Shown: piece after piece, positions 53,711-61,152 of the stretch
Layout of the letters: the number at the start of each line of letters is the position of its first letter
Numbering within the stretch: the stretch's first letter is position 1
From: Arenibacter palladensis
GTDB lineage: Bacteria > Bacteroidota > Bacteroidia > Flavobacteriales > Flavobacteriaceae
Assembly: GCF_900129275.1 (NCBI RefSeq)
Contig: NZ_FQUX01000002.1
Location: forward strand, 854,301-918,300
DNA: 64,000 nucleotides
Direction of reading: 5' to 3'
Notes under the pieces: model-generated
Database searches by the model: none
The model's input: the letters and a program-made list of their open reading frames with translations, nothing else
What the model was told of the DNA's origin: nothing
Position numbers and translations under genes: made by a program

Positions 53711-53949
53711 AAATGACTTTCCCATCCCGTGGCAATCATCCTATTTTAGGTAACCAAAATATAAGCTTTTGATTACATACCACTCCTTGGCCAGCTAAGT
53801 GCCAACTACCCCAAAGAAAGGTCTACAACAAAGGTTTCCAAGCCAAATAGAGGTCTATTTATAAGGAAAATAAAAATTGCCGAGATAAGATTGATAAAAT
53901 TAAAGATTCACTTTTTTTTGTGTAACTTTAAAAAAAGTTGCCGTAGGCT
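53711..53949. other. Intergenic region before the YegP-like gene
   Basis: AT-rich DNA without a recognised gene. TAACTTTA shortly upstream of 53950 is one base off the -7 consensus and may be its promoter. Confidence 0.45.
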
Positions 53950-54273
53950 ATGCTAAAAATAAAAAAGGAATCGGACACATCATACACCTTTAGTCTGCAG
54001 TCGGAAAGTGGACAGACCCTTCTGAACAGTATCCCCTTTAATTCCAAGGAAGAGATTGACAAGACCATTGCCAATCTTAAGGCCTTGATTGGGCAATCTT
54101 CGGTTTTTGAACGCAAGACAGACTATAATGGTAAATTTCTTTTCACCCTTAAGAATAATGAAGGTAAAATTTTGGGCAAATCCATGCTTTATAGTTCCGA
54201 AGCTGGAATGGAAAATGGCATAAAAAATCTTAAAACAAGCATTTCCTTATTGCCCGATACCATTGATCTATAA
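53950..54273 (+). CDS. YegP-like DUF1508 protein
   Basis: 107 residues made of two tandem DUF1508-type repeats of about 50 residues. Each repeat has the pattern F-x-L-x-S-x-x-G-x-x-L (FSLQSESGQTLLNSIPF, then FTLKNNEGKILGKSMLY) followed by a helix with an IxNLK motif. The function of the family is unknown. The gene converges on threonine aldolase with a 6-bp overlap of the two 3' ends. Confidence 0.82.
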   Translation: MLKIKKESDTSYTFSLQSESGQTLLNSIPFNSKEEIDKTIANLKALIGQSSVFERKTDYNGKFLFTLKNNEGKILGKSMLYSSEAGMENGIKNLKTSISLLPDTIDL

Positions 54274-55290
54274 TTTTGCAAGAATCCCCATAAAAGCCTC
54301 GTGCATTTCATCGGTATAATCCAAATGGGTAACGATACGCAATTTATTCTGGCCCATCCCAATGATGTGAATATCCCTTTTGTTCAGTTTGTCCAAAAAA
54401 TCATCAGGGGACATATGACTTTCATCAATTTCGAAAATCACAATATTGGTTTCCGTGGGCTCTACCTTTCTAATATAGGGCAATCCGTTTAGCAAAACAC
54501 TTATTTCCTTGGCCTTCCTATGGTCTTCCACCAATCTTTCCCTATTGTTTTCCAAGGCGTAAATTCCGGCTGCAGCAAGGTAACCTGCCTGTCGCATCCC
54601 ACCTCCGAGCACCTTTCTTACTCTTAGGGCTTTATCAATATGCTCCTTATTTCCCAACAAAACAGAACCCACAGGACATCCCAACCCCTTGCTTAAACAC
54701 ACACTTATGGTATGGAACAATGCCCCATAATCCATGGCCGATTGATTTTTGGCAATCAGTGCATTCCAAAGTCGCGCTCCATCCAAATGATATTTCAGAT
54801 GATGCTCGTCACAAACCTTTCGTATGGACTTCAATTCTTCAAGATCCCAACATGCCCCGCCTCCCTTATTGGTTGTATTTTCTATACAAACCAAAGAAGT
54901 TAATGGGCTATGATAAAAATCTGGTGGGTTTATTACTTCCTTTACTTGAGCTGCAGTCATCATTCCCCTATGACCGTCCACCAACCTACAGGAGACACCA
55001 CTATTGAAACTCACCCCTCCCCCTTCATAATTATAAACATGGGCGTATTTATCACAAATTAATTGTTCCCCTAGTTGGGTATGTAATTTAATGGCGGTTT
55101 GATTTGCCATGGTGCCACTTGGAAAAAATAAGGCCGCTTCCATTCCGAACAACTCTGCCATCATTTCTTCCAACTTGTTTACAGTAGGATCATTTTTAAA
55201 AACATCATCGCCAACTTTAGCCCGCATCATTGCATCCAACATTCCAGAAGTAGGTTTTGTGACGGTATCGCTAATAAGGTTTATCTGCAT
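54268..55290 (-). CDS. Low-specificity threonine aldolase
   Basis: A 340-residue PLP enzyme cleaving L-threonine or L-allo-threonine to glycine and acetaldehyde. The opening INLISDTVTKPTSGMLDAM, the GTMANQTA segment, HLDGARLWNA and the Schiff-base Lys in SVCLSKGLGCPVGS are as in LtaE-type enzymes. Length is normal. A promoter TTG-N22-TAAATTTG is visible upstream. The 3' end overlaps the convergent YegP-like gene. Confidence 0.93.
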   Translation of the reverse strand: MQINLISDTVTKPTSGMLDAMMRAKVGDDVFKNDPTVNKLEEMMAELFGMEAALFFPSGTMANQTAIKLHTQLGEQLICDKYAHVYNYEGGGVSFNSGVSCRLVDGHRGMMTAAQVKEVINPPDFYHSPLTSLVCIENTTNKGGGACWDLEELKSIRKVCDEHHLKYHLDGARLWNALIAKNQSAMDYGALFHTISVCLSKGLGCPVGSVLLGNKEHIDKALRVRKVLGGGMRQAGYLAAAGIYALENNRERLVEDHRKAKEISVLLNGLPYIRKVEPTETNIVIFEIDESHMSPDDFLDKLNKRDIHIIGMGQNKLRIVTHLDYTDEMHEAFMGILAKL

Positions 55291-55340
55291 ATAGAATAAG
55301 AATTATTTTAAATATTAAACGGTTTTTTTAACCGAGTTGC

Positions 55341-55373
55341 CAAATTTATACAAAAGGATAATAACATTCCCAA
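55341..55373 (-). promoter_or_regulatory. TTG-N22-TAAATTTG promoter of threonine aldolase
   Basis: On the minus strand, TTG (plus 55371-55373), a 22-nt spacer and TAAATTTG (plus 55341-55348). The ATG is about 50 bp downstream. Confidence 0.6.
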
Positions 55374-55513
55374 GAAGGAAAATTTTCACTGAGAATAAAT
55401 AATTTTCAATAATATTTCCCTTTAATTTTTCAACTATAGATAATTCTCTTGGCAAATTAAATTTATTATTTCAAAAGTTTCATAAATACGTTATCTTCAA
55501 AGAAAATAGGCGT

Positions 55514-56977
55514 ATGAACTCGGACGTAAAAACTATATTTTCATCGTACCACAACAATGCCCAACTTTTTGATGAAGTTTTTGATTCCAATGGAGTCGCT
55601 AAAAATGTATATCAAAAATTATTGGATTTGTACGGGAATCATTCCATTCAGGAATATGTACAGTTGAACAATAAGGCAAAAGCCTCATTTTTCAACCAAG
55701 GGATAACTTTTCAGGTCTATGACAATAAAGTGACCCAGGAAAAGATATTTCCCTTTGATCTTTTTCCTAGAATTATAGACGAAGATGAATGGGAAATCAT
55801 TGAAAAAGGGGCCATTCAGCGAAGTAAGGCCTTGAACCTGTTTCTATGGGACATTTATCACGACAAAAAGATTATCAAGGACGGGATCGTCCCATTAGAC
55901 CTCATAACTTCCTCTGCCAACTATTTACATCAAATGATAGGGGTAGATCCACCGGGAGGCATTTACAATCATATTTCAGGCACAGATATCATCAAACACT
56001 CAGACGGCAATTATTATGTACTTGAAGATAATATTAGATGTCCCTCTGGTGTAAGCTATGTTATTTGCAATCGCACTGCCTTAAAGAGGGCCCTTTTCGG
56101 TGTTTTTAACCACTACAAAACCCATTCGGTAACCAATTACGCCGAAAACCTCTTAGAGATTCTGGAAAGTGTAAAACCAAAAGGGGTGGATGTTCCAAAT
56201 TGCGTGGTCCTTACCCCTGGAATGTACAACTCTGCCTTTTATGAGCATTCCTATCTTGCCAAAGCCATGGGTGTGGAATTGGTGGAAGGCCGTGATCTAT
56301 TCGTTGAGAACGACTTTGTATATATGAAGACCATCCGCGGCCCAATAAAAGTTGATGTCATTTATCGCCGTGTTGATGACCTATTCATGGACCCATTAGA
56401 GTTCAAACCCGAGTCGGCACTAGGTGTACCCGGCCTGTTCGCGGCCTATAGAAAGGGCAACGTTTGCTTAGCAAATGCACCTGGAACCGGTGTAGCGGAT
56501 GATAAGGCCATATATACTTATATGCCACAGATCATTAAATACTATTTGGACGAGACCCCTATACTAAACAATGTCCACACCTATCACTGTAGTAGGCCCG
56601 ATGAGCTTAAATATGTATTGGAACACATACATGAACTAGTGATAAAACCCGTGGACGAAGCAGGTGGCTATGGCATTTCCATTGGCAACCGACTCACTAA
56701 GGATGAAATTAAGGTAGTCCAGGAAGAGATAAAACAAAACCCAAGGAAATATATTGCACAACCCATTATGTCCTTGTCCGTGCATCCTACCTATATAGAC
56801 GACAGTGAATCCTTTGAACAAAGACACGTAGACCTAAGAACCTTTACACTTTTGGGTCATGAAAAGGAATTTGTCCTTAAGGGAGGACTCTCAAGGGTAG
56901 CGTTAAAAAGAGGAAACCTCATAGTAAATTCCTCACAAGGAGGGGGCTCCAAAGACACCTGGGTATTAAAAAAATAA
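55514..56977 (+). CDS. Circularly permuted ATP-grasp type 2 protein
   Basis: A 487-residue member of the circularly permuted ATP-grasp group linked to peptide or amide-bond formation. Motifs include LWDIYHDKKI, GGIYNHISGTDIIKHSDGNYYVLEDNIRCPSGVSY (ATP-grasp metal/nucleotide region), VIYRRVDDLFMDPLEF and the late LVIKPVDEAGGYGISIG. It starts the three-gene set with an alpha-E protein (9-bp gap) and a transglutaminase (42-bp gap), an association known from many bacteria, whose substrate is still unknown. Confidence 0.92.
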   Translation: MNSDVKTIFSSYHNNAQLFDEVFDSNGVAKNVYQKLLDLYGNHSIQEYVQLNNKAKASFFNQGITFQVYDNKVTQEKIFPFDLFPRIIDEDEWEIIEKGAIQRSKALNLFLWDIYHDKKIIKDGIVPLDLITSSANYLHQMIGVDPPGGIYNHISGTDIIKHSDGNYYVLEDNIRCPSGVSYVICNRTALKRALFGVFNHYKTHSVTNYAENLLEILESVKPKGVDVPNCVVLTPGMYNSAFYEHSYLAKAMGVELVEGRDLFVENDFVYMKTIRGPIKVDVIYRRVDDLFMDPLEFKPESALGVPGLFAAYRKGNVCLANAPGTGVADDKAIYTYMPQIIKYYLDETPILNNVHTYHCSRPDELKYVLEHIHELVIKPVDEAGGYGISIGNRLTKDEIKVVQEEIKQNPRKYIAQPIMSLSVHPTYIDDSESFEQRHVDLRTFTLLGHEKEFVLKGGLSRVALKRGNLIVNSSQGGGSKDTWVLKK

Positions 56978-56986
56978 AACAATCTT

Positions 56987-57934
56987 ATGTTAGCAAGAGT
57001 TGCCAATAACCTTTTTTGGATGGGGCGTTATATTGAACGCGCCGAGCATGTTGCCAGATACCTGAACGTAAATTATTTCTCGTCTCTGGATGCGCCTAAC
57101 GAACTTTCCCAATCCAGACAATTTGTACTGCGTTCCATGATGTTCTTTGTAGGGGAACCTATAGTGGACGATTCCGTAATTCTTAAGGAAGAGGATATTC
57201 TTTACAATATTGGCCTAAACCCGGACCTACCCTATTCGGTGATCAACAATGTAAAAAGTGCGCGAGAGAATGCCAATAGTGCCAGGGACCTTATTTCTAC
57301 GGAACTATACGAATCCATAAATAAATTCTATCATTTTGTAATCAATTATTCAGTTGAGGATTTTACCAAAAAGGGTTTATACGATTTTACCGTAAATGTC
57401 ACTGAAATGACCGCCATTTTAAGAGGCAAGATCCGGGGCACCCTTTTGCACGATGAAGTGTACGCCATTATCATGCTTGGCATAAATTTGGAAAGGGCTA
57501 CACAGGTAATTCGGATCATCAACGCCAAATACAATGATGCCGTAAGGGCCAAAGGCAGTTATGGCGACAAAATAGGCCATAGCTTTGAATGGATCACTTT
57601 GCTCAAATGTGTGGAATCTTATGATATGATGCGCAGGTATTACAAAAAGACCCCTACGAGCATCTCTACCCTGGAATTTTTAATATTGAACCCGGATTGT
57701 CCAAGATCGGTCATCAACAGTATCAACCAGGTCCATAAACATATTAGGGTATTGGATGAGTCCAAAACTCCCAACAAAAATTCCACCGCCTTTTTGATAA
57801 GCAAAGTTAAAGGGGAGTATGAATTTAAATATGCCGAGGAAATTGAAGAGGACATTCAAGAATTTATTGAAAAAATTCTAGATAATCTGGTGCAGATCAG
57901 CCTTAAAATGGAAAATGAGTTTTTTAACTATTGA
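56987..57934 (+). CDS. Alpha-E domain protein
   Basis: 315 residues, mostly helical, with the characteristic opening LARVANNLFWMGRYIERAEHVARYLNV and a later LEFLILNPDCPRSVINSINQ segment. The alpha-E domain is nearly always encoded beside a circularly permuted ATP-grasp and a transglutaminase, as here. Its biochemical role is not established. It starts 9 bp after the ATP-grasp gene. Confidence 0.92.
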   Translation: MLARVANNLFWMGRYIERAEHVARYLNVNYFSSLDAPNELSQSRQFVLRSMMFFVGEPIVDDSVILKEEDILYNIGLNPDLPYSVINNVKSARENANSARDLISTELYESINKFYHFVINYSVEDFTKKGLYDFTVNVTEMTAILRGKIRGTLLHDEVYAIIMLGINLERATQVIRIINAKYNDAVRAKGSYGDKIGHSFEWITLLKCVESYDMMRRYYKKTPTSISTLEFLILNPDCPRSVINSINQVHKHIRVLDESKTPNKNSTAFLISKVKGEYEFKYAEEIEEDIQEFIEKILDNLVQISLKMENEFFNY

Positions 57935-57976
57935 TTTTAAACCATTGACCTACATTTGCATCAAGAACCACATGAA

Positions 57977-58828
57977 ATGTCTTTTGAATATTCAATTACC
58001 TATAAGGCCGAAAACGAGTACGAAAATCCGGTAGAAAATGCCTCCTGGCAATTTCTAATTGTACCCGAAAATAATGACACTCAAGAATTGATGCGTGTAG
58101 ACATTAAGAATTCATTGGGTGCCAAAAATGAGTTTTCGGAAAATGGTTATGGTTTTCGGACCGTACGGATCAATACCTTGGAAAAATTTCAAAAATTAAA
58201 TTTTAGTGCCACTTTTAAACTAAAGAAAAAAAGCTTCAATCCTTTTGGACAAGTTCCAATCTTTGATATCGCAAGCAATTATGAGCTTGTTCAAAGTTTG
58301 TATTTCAAGGTAGATTTTGAGCCTTTTTTAGGTCAGACAAAGTTTACAACCTTGCCACAAGCTTCAATAAATCTTTTTGTTTTTGATCCTGCCTTAAGTA
58401 TATTCGATAATCTTCAAAAATTAAATACCTGGGTCTACCAGTTCATTAAATTCAACACCGGTGTAACCCACGTGAATACACTCTTGAAAGAAATACTTGA
58501 AAATCCGGAAGGTGTATGTCAGGATTTTGCGCATTTATTCTGTGCCTTGGCAAGGGCCAATAAGATTCCCGCCCGCTATGTTTCCGGATATTTGCATCAG
58601 GGAAATGGGTACTTTGGAGACTCGCAGATGCACGCTTGGGCCGAGACCTACGTGCCTCAGGTTGGCTGGGTAGGCTTTGACCCTACCAACAATTTATTGG
58701 TCGATGACAACCACATTAAAGTGGCACACGGAAAGGACTTTAATGATTGCTCCCCTTTAAAAGGGGTAGTATATTCCCATGGAGCTAACAAAACCTCCCA
58801 TTCCGTGGAGGTACAGGCACAACAGTAA
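57977..58828 (+). CDS. Transglutaminase-like cysteine peptidase of the alpha-E cluster
   Basis: 283 residues from ATG 57977; an in-frame TTG 21 bases earlier is less likely. An N-terminal beta domain of about 140 residues precedes the transglutaminase core, with catalytic Cys181 in NPEGVCQDFAHLF, His219 in MHAWAETYVP and Asp235 in WVGFDPTNN. The product may cleave or cross-link a peptide made by the ATP-grasp enzyme (inference from gene association). No signal peptide, so it is probably cytosolic. It is the last gene of the trio, ahead of prfB. Confidence 0.92.
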   Translation: MSFEYSITYKAENEYENPVENASWQFLIVPENNDTQELMRVDIKNSLGAKNEFSENGYGFRTVRINTLEKFQKLNFSATFKLKKKSFNPFGQVPIFDIASNYELVQSLYFKVDFEPFLGQTKFTTLPQASINLFVFDPALSIFDNLQKLNTWVYQFIKFNTGVTHVNTLLKEILENPEGVCQDFAHLFCALARANKIPARYVSGYLHQGNGYFGDSQMHAWAETYVPQVGWVGFDPTNNLLVDDNHIKVAHGKDFNDCSPLKGVVYSHGANKTSHSVEVQAQQ

Positions 58829-58869
58829 ATAACATTCCCCATTTGGTCCAAAATCAAAAAAAAGAATCC

Positions 58870-58877
58870 TATTTTTG
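58870..58877 (+). promoter_or_regulatory. prfB promoter -7 box TATTTTTG
   Basis: A perfect TAnnTTTG match 18 bp before the prfB ATG. A TTTG at 58842-58845 lies 24 nt further upstream and could be the -33. Confidence 0.55.
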
Positions 58878-58895
58878 GATGAAAATAATTAGGAT

Positions 58896-59994
58896 ATGAT
58901 AACCACGGACCATTATAAGAGTCTCATTGATCGCCTTGGTGCGTTAAGGAGGTATCTTTGACATAGATGCCAAGCTTATAGAAATAGAGAACGAGGAAGA
59001 GAAAACCTTGGCCCCAGACTTTTGGAACCATCCACAGGAAGCACAGGAGCAGATGAAGTTAATCCAGTCCAAAAAGCAATGGGTAGATGACTTTAATGCC
59101 GCTAAAAGTTTAGTGGCAGACCTTGAGATTTTTTTGGAATTTCAGAAAGAGGGTGAAATGTCCGAAGCCGATGTTGAAGGCCATTACGATAAGACCATAG
59201 AGGCCCTGGAGAAATTAGAATTCAAAAACATGCTCTCTGCTGAGGGGGATGAACTTACGGCCATACTCCAAATAACGGCAGGTGCCGGAGGTACCGAAAG
59301 CTGTGATTGGGCATCCATGCTCATGAGGATGTACATGATGTGGAGCGAAAAAAATGGATACAAGGTAAAAGAGCTCAATTATCAGGAAGGGGATGTTGCA
59401 GGTATAAAAACCGTAACCTTGGAAATTGAGGGCGATTATAGCTTTGGATGGCTAAAAGGAGAGAACGGAGTACACAGGTTGGTACGTATTTCCCCTTTTG
59501 ACAGTAATGCCAAGCGCCATACCTCCTTTGCATCCGTTTACGTATACCCTTTGGTAGACGACAGTATAGAAATTGATATTAATCCAGCCGATGTTGAGAT
59601 TACCACTGCCAGATCCAGTGGAGCCGGGGGACAGAATGTCAATAAAGTAGAAACCAAGGTGCAACTGACCCATAAACCCTCTGGAATTCAGATTTCCTGT
59701 TCAGATTCAAGATCGCAGCATGACAATAGGGCCACCGCCTTAAAAATGTTGAAATCGCAATTGTACGAAATAGAATTGCGCAAGAAAATGGAAGCCAGAC
59801 AGGAAATTGAGTCCTCCAAAATGAAAATTGAATGGGGCTCACAGATCAGGAATTATGTAATGCACCCCTATAAACTGGTAAAAGATGTGCGTACCGGTGA
59901 GGAAACGGGCAATGTAGAAGCGGTCATGGATGGCAATATAGATCAGTTCTTAAAGGCCTATCTTATGATGATGGGGCAAAAGGAAGAAAGTTGA
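58896..59994 (+). CDS. prfB: Peptide chain release factor 2 with programmed +1 frameshift
   Basis: Release factor 2 reads UGA and UAA and triggers peptidyl-tRNA hydrolysis. ATG 58896 opens a 21-codon frame that runs through an internal Shine-Dalgarno-like AGGAGG (58947-58952) to CTT TGA C. A +1 slip on CTT (58956-58958) skips T58959 and continues at GAC 58960, giving a product of about 365 residues, the normal RF2 length. The stop-recognition tripeptide SPF is in [10 protein letters not shown], and the catalytic GGQ is in [14 protein letters not shown]. Gene callers that ignore the shift would place the start at 59008 and lose the N-terminus. Autoregulated by cellular RF2 level. Confidence 0.97.
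58947..58962 (+). promoter_or_regulatory. prfB: Programmed +1 frameshift site of prfB
   Basis: AGGAGG-TAT-CTT-TGA-C: an internal Shine-Dalgarno element three bases before the slippery CTT and in-frame UGA, the classical RF2 autoregulatory arrangement. Confidence 0.97.
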
Positions 59995-60097
59995 TCATTG
60001 AATTTCTAACAGAAGCTGTTGAATTAATAAGTACTTAGGGCAGAAAGTTTCGGGTATACGGTCTAAAGGTTTTCATCATGACCAATAATTACCCATC

Positions 60098-60105
60098 TAC
60101 TTTTG
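60098..60105 (+). promoter_or_regulatory. Promoter -7 box of the ArsC-like gene
   Basis: TACTTTTG, a perfect TAnnTTTG match 26 bp before the ATG. No -33 seen. Confidence 0.5.
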
Positions 60106-60131
60106 GCCCCAAAACTTAAAACTAAATAAAT

Positions 60132-60476
60132 ATGATTAAAATATATCACAACCCCAGATGTGGAAAGTCCAGGGAAGGATTGGCCATTCTAGAGAATTCT
60201 GGAAACGACTTTGAGATCATTAAATATCTTGAAAATGTGCCTAGCAAAAATGAACTTGCAGCTATTATAAAAATTTTGGGCATATCACCTATGGAATTGG
60301 TGCGAATCAATGAAGCCATTTGGAAAGAAAAATTCAAGGGAAAATCCATGACGGACGATGAAGTTATAGCGGCCATGGTAGCGTTTCCCAAACTTATAGA
60401 ACGGCCCATCGTCATCAAGGACAAGAAAGGGGTGGTTGGACGACCTCCTGAAAAAATAAAGGACCTGTTAAATTAG
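60132..60476 (+). CDS. ArsC/Spx-family thioredoxin-fold protein (arsenate reductase-like)
   Basis: 114 residues of the ArsC family: IYHNPRCGKSREGLAIL has the N-terminal Cys of the P-loop-like motif, and VGRPPEKIKDLL is the usual C-terminus. Glutaredoxin-linked arsenate reductases and uncharacterised YffB-like homologues share these features. With no ars genes nearby, the arsenate role is unproven. It lies after prfB with its own -7 box. A weak hairpin (AAATGCTT/AAGCATTT, 60488-60511) follows the stop. Confidence 0.88.
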   Translation: MIKIYHNPRCGKSREGLAILENSGNDFEIIKYLENVPSKNELAAIIKILGISPMELVRINEAIWKEKFKGKSMTDDEVIAAMVAFPKLIERPIVIKDKKGVVGRPPEKIKDLLN

Positions 60477-60595
60477 TCTCCATGTTAAAATGCTTGGTAA
60501 AGGAAGCATTTATCATTACATTAATTACTTCACAGAAAATCAAAACTAAGAGCCATGGAACGGCACAGTTCTTGAATTACTCAATTTAACAAACA

Positions 60596-60631
60596 TTTAA
60601 CCATTAACGGTTAAACCATCTATTAATTTTG
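60596..60631 (+). promoter_or_regulatory. Inverted repeat and -7 box ahead of the Gly/Tyr-rich gene
   Basis: TTTAACC (60596-60602) and GGTTAAA (60609-60615) form a 7-bp inverted repeat just upstream of TAATTTTG (60624-60631), a perfect -7 box 23 bp before the ATG at 60655. No TTG at -33; the repeat occupies that place, as an operator would. Confidence 0.5.
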
Positions 60632-60654
60632 GAATCCCATTAACCAGTGAAGTT

Positions 60655-61149
60655 ATGAAAACTGACAAGAAATTATTTTTTAGTGTTGTATTTATCTTAT
60701 TATCCTTTCCCTTTTTAAGTGCCCAATATGGGTACGGAAATGGGTACGGATATGGATACGGAGGATATGGAGGGTACGGCAGACAAAGAAACAGTATTCC
60801 GCAAGTACAGGAAACTCCCAAGGAGCCGGAAAAATTAACGGCAGATCAAATTGTGGATCAGGAAATGCCCGGAATAACAGAGAAATTAGGTTTAAATCCG
60901 TTTGAAGAAGCTGTTTTAAGTACCACCTTAAAAAAGTACCTCCAAGAAAGAATTGAGTTGCAGATACTGGACTTACCTCCAGATAAAATGAGGGAGAGTT
61001 ATGAGAAAATCACTCAAAAGCAAGACGAAGAACTTATGGCAGGGTTACCTGCGGATAAATATGAGGCCTTTGTAGAACTGCAGAAAAACGGTTTTAAAAA
61101 GGTTAAGGAAAAAAAGAAGAAAAAGAAGAAAAACAAATCCAAAACATAG
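60655..61149 (+). CDS. Secreted Gly/Tyr-rich protein with poly-Lys tail
   Basis: 164 residues: signal peptide (MKTDKKLFFSVVFILLSFPFLSAQ), then a GYG-repeat stretch of about 20 residues, a helical middle (EKLTADQIVDQEMPGITEKLGLNPFEEAVL...) of about 85 residues, and a C-terminal run of about 16 mostly Lys residues. The helical part has a pattern reminiscent of envelope-stress proteins with LxxDQxxxxxxLxxxEK-like repeats, but I do not recognise the family. It is 3 bp upstream of a TonB-dependent receptor gene and coupled to it. Confidence 0.8.
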   Translation: MKTDKKLFFSVVFILLSFPFLSAQYGYGNGYGYGYGGYGGYGRQRNSIPQVQETPKEPEKLTADQIVDQEMPGITEKLGLNPFEEAVLSTTLKKYLQERIELQILDLPPDKMRESYEKITQKQDEELMAGLPADKYEAFVELQKNGFKKVKEKKKKKKKNKSKT

Positions 61150-61152
61150 CAC

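Noticed and set aside
59008..59994. Short release factor starting at 59008
   Set aside because: The upstream 21-codon frame with AGGAGG-TAT-CTT-TGA-C shows the programmed frameshift; the start at 59008 is an artefact.
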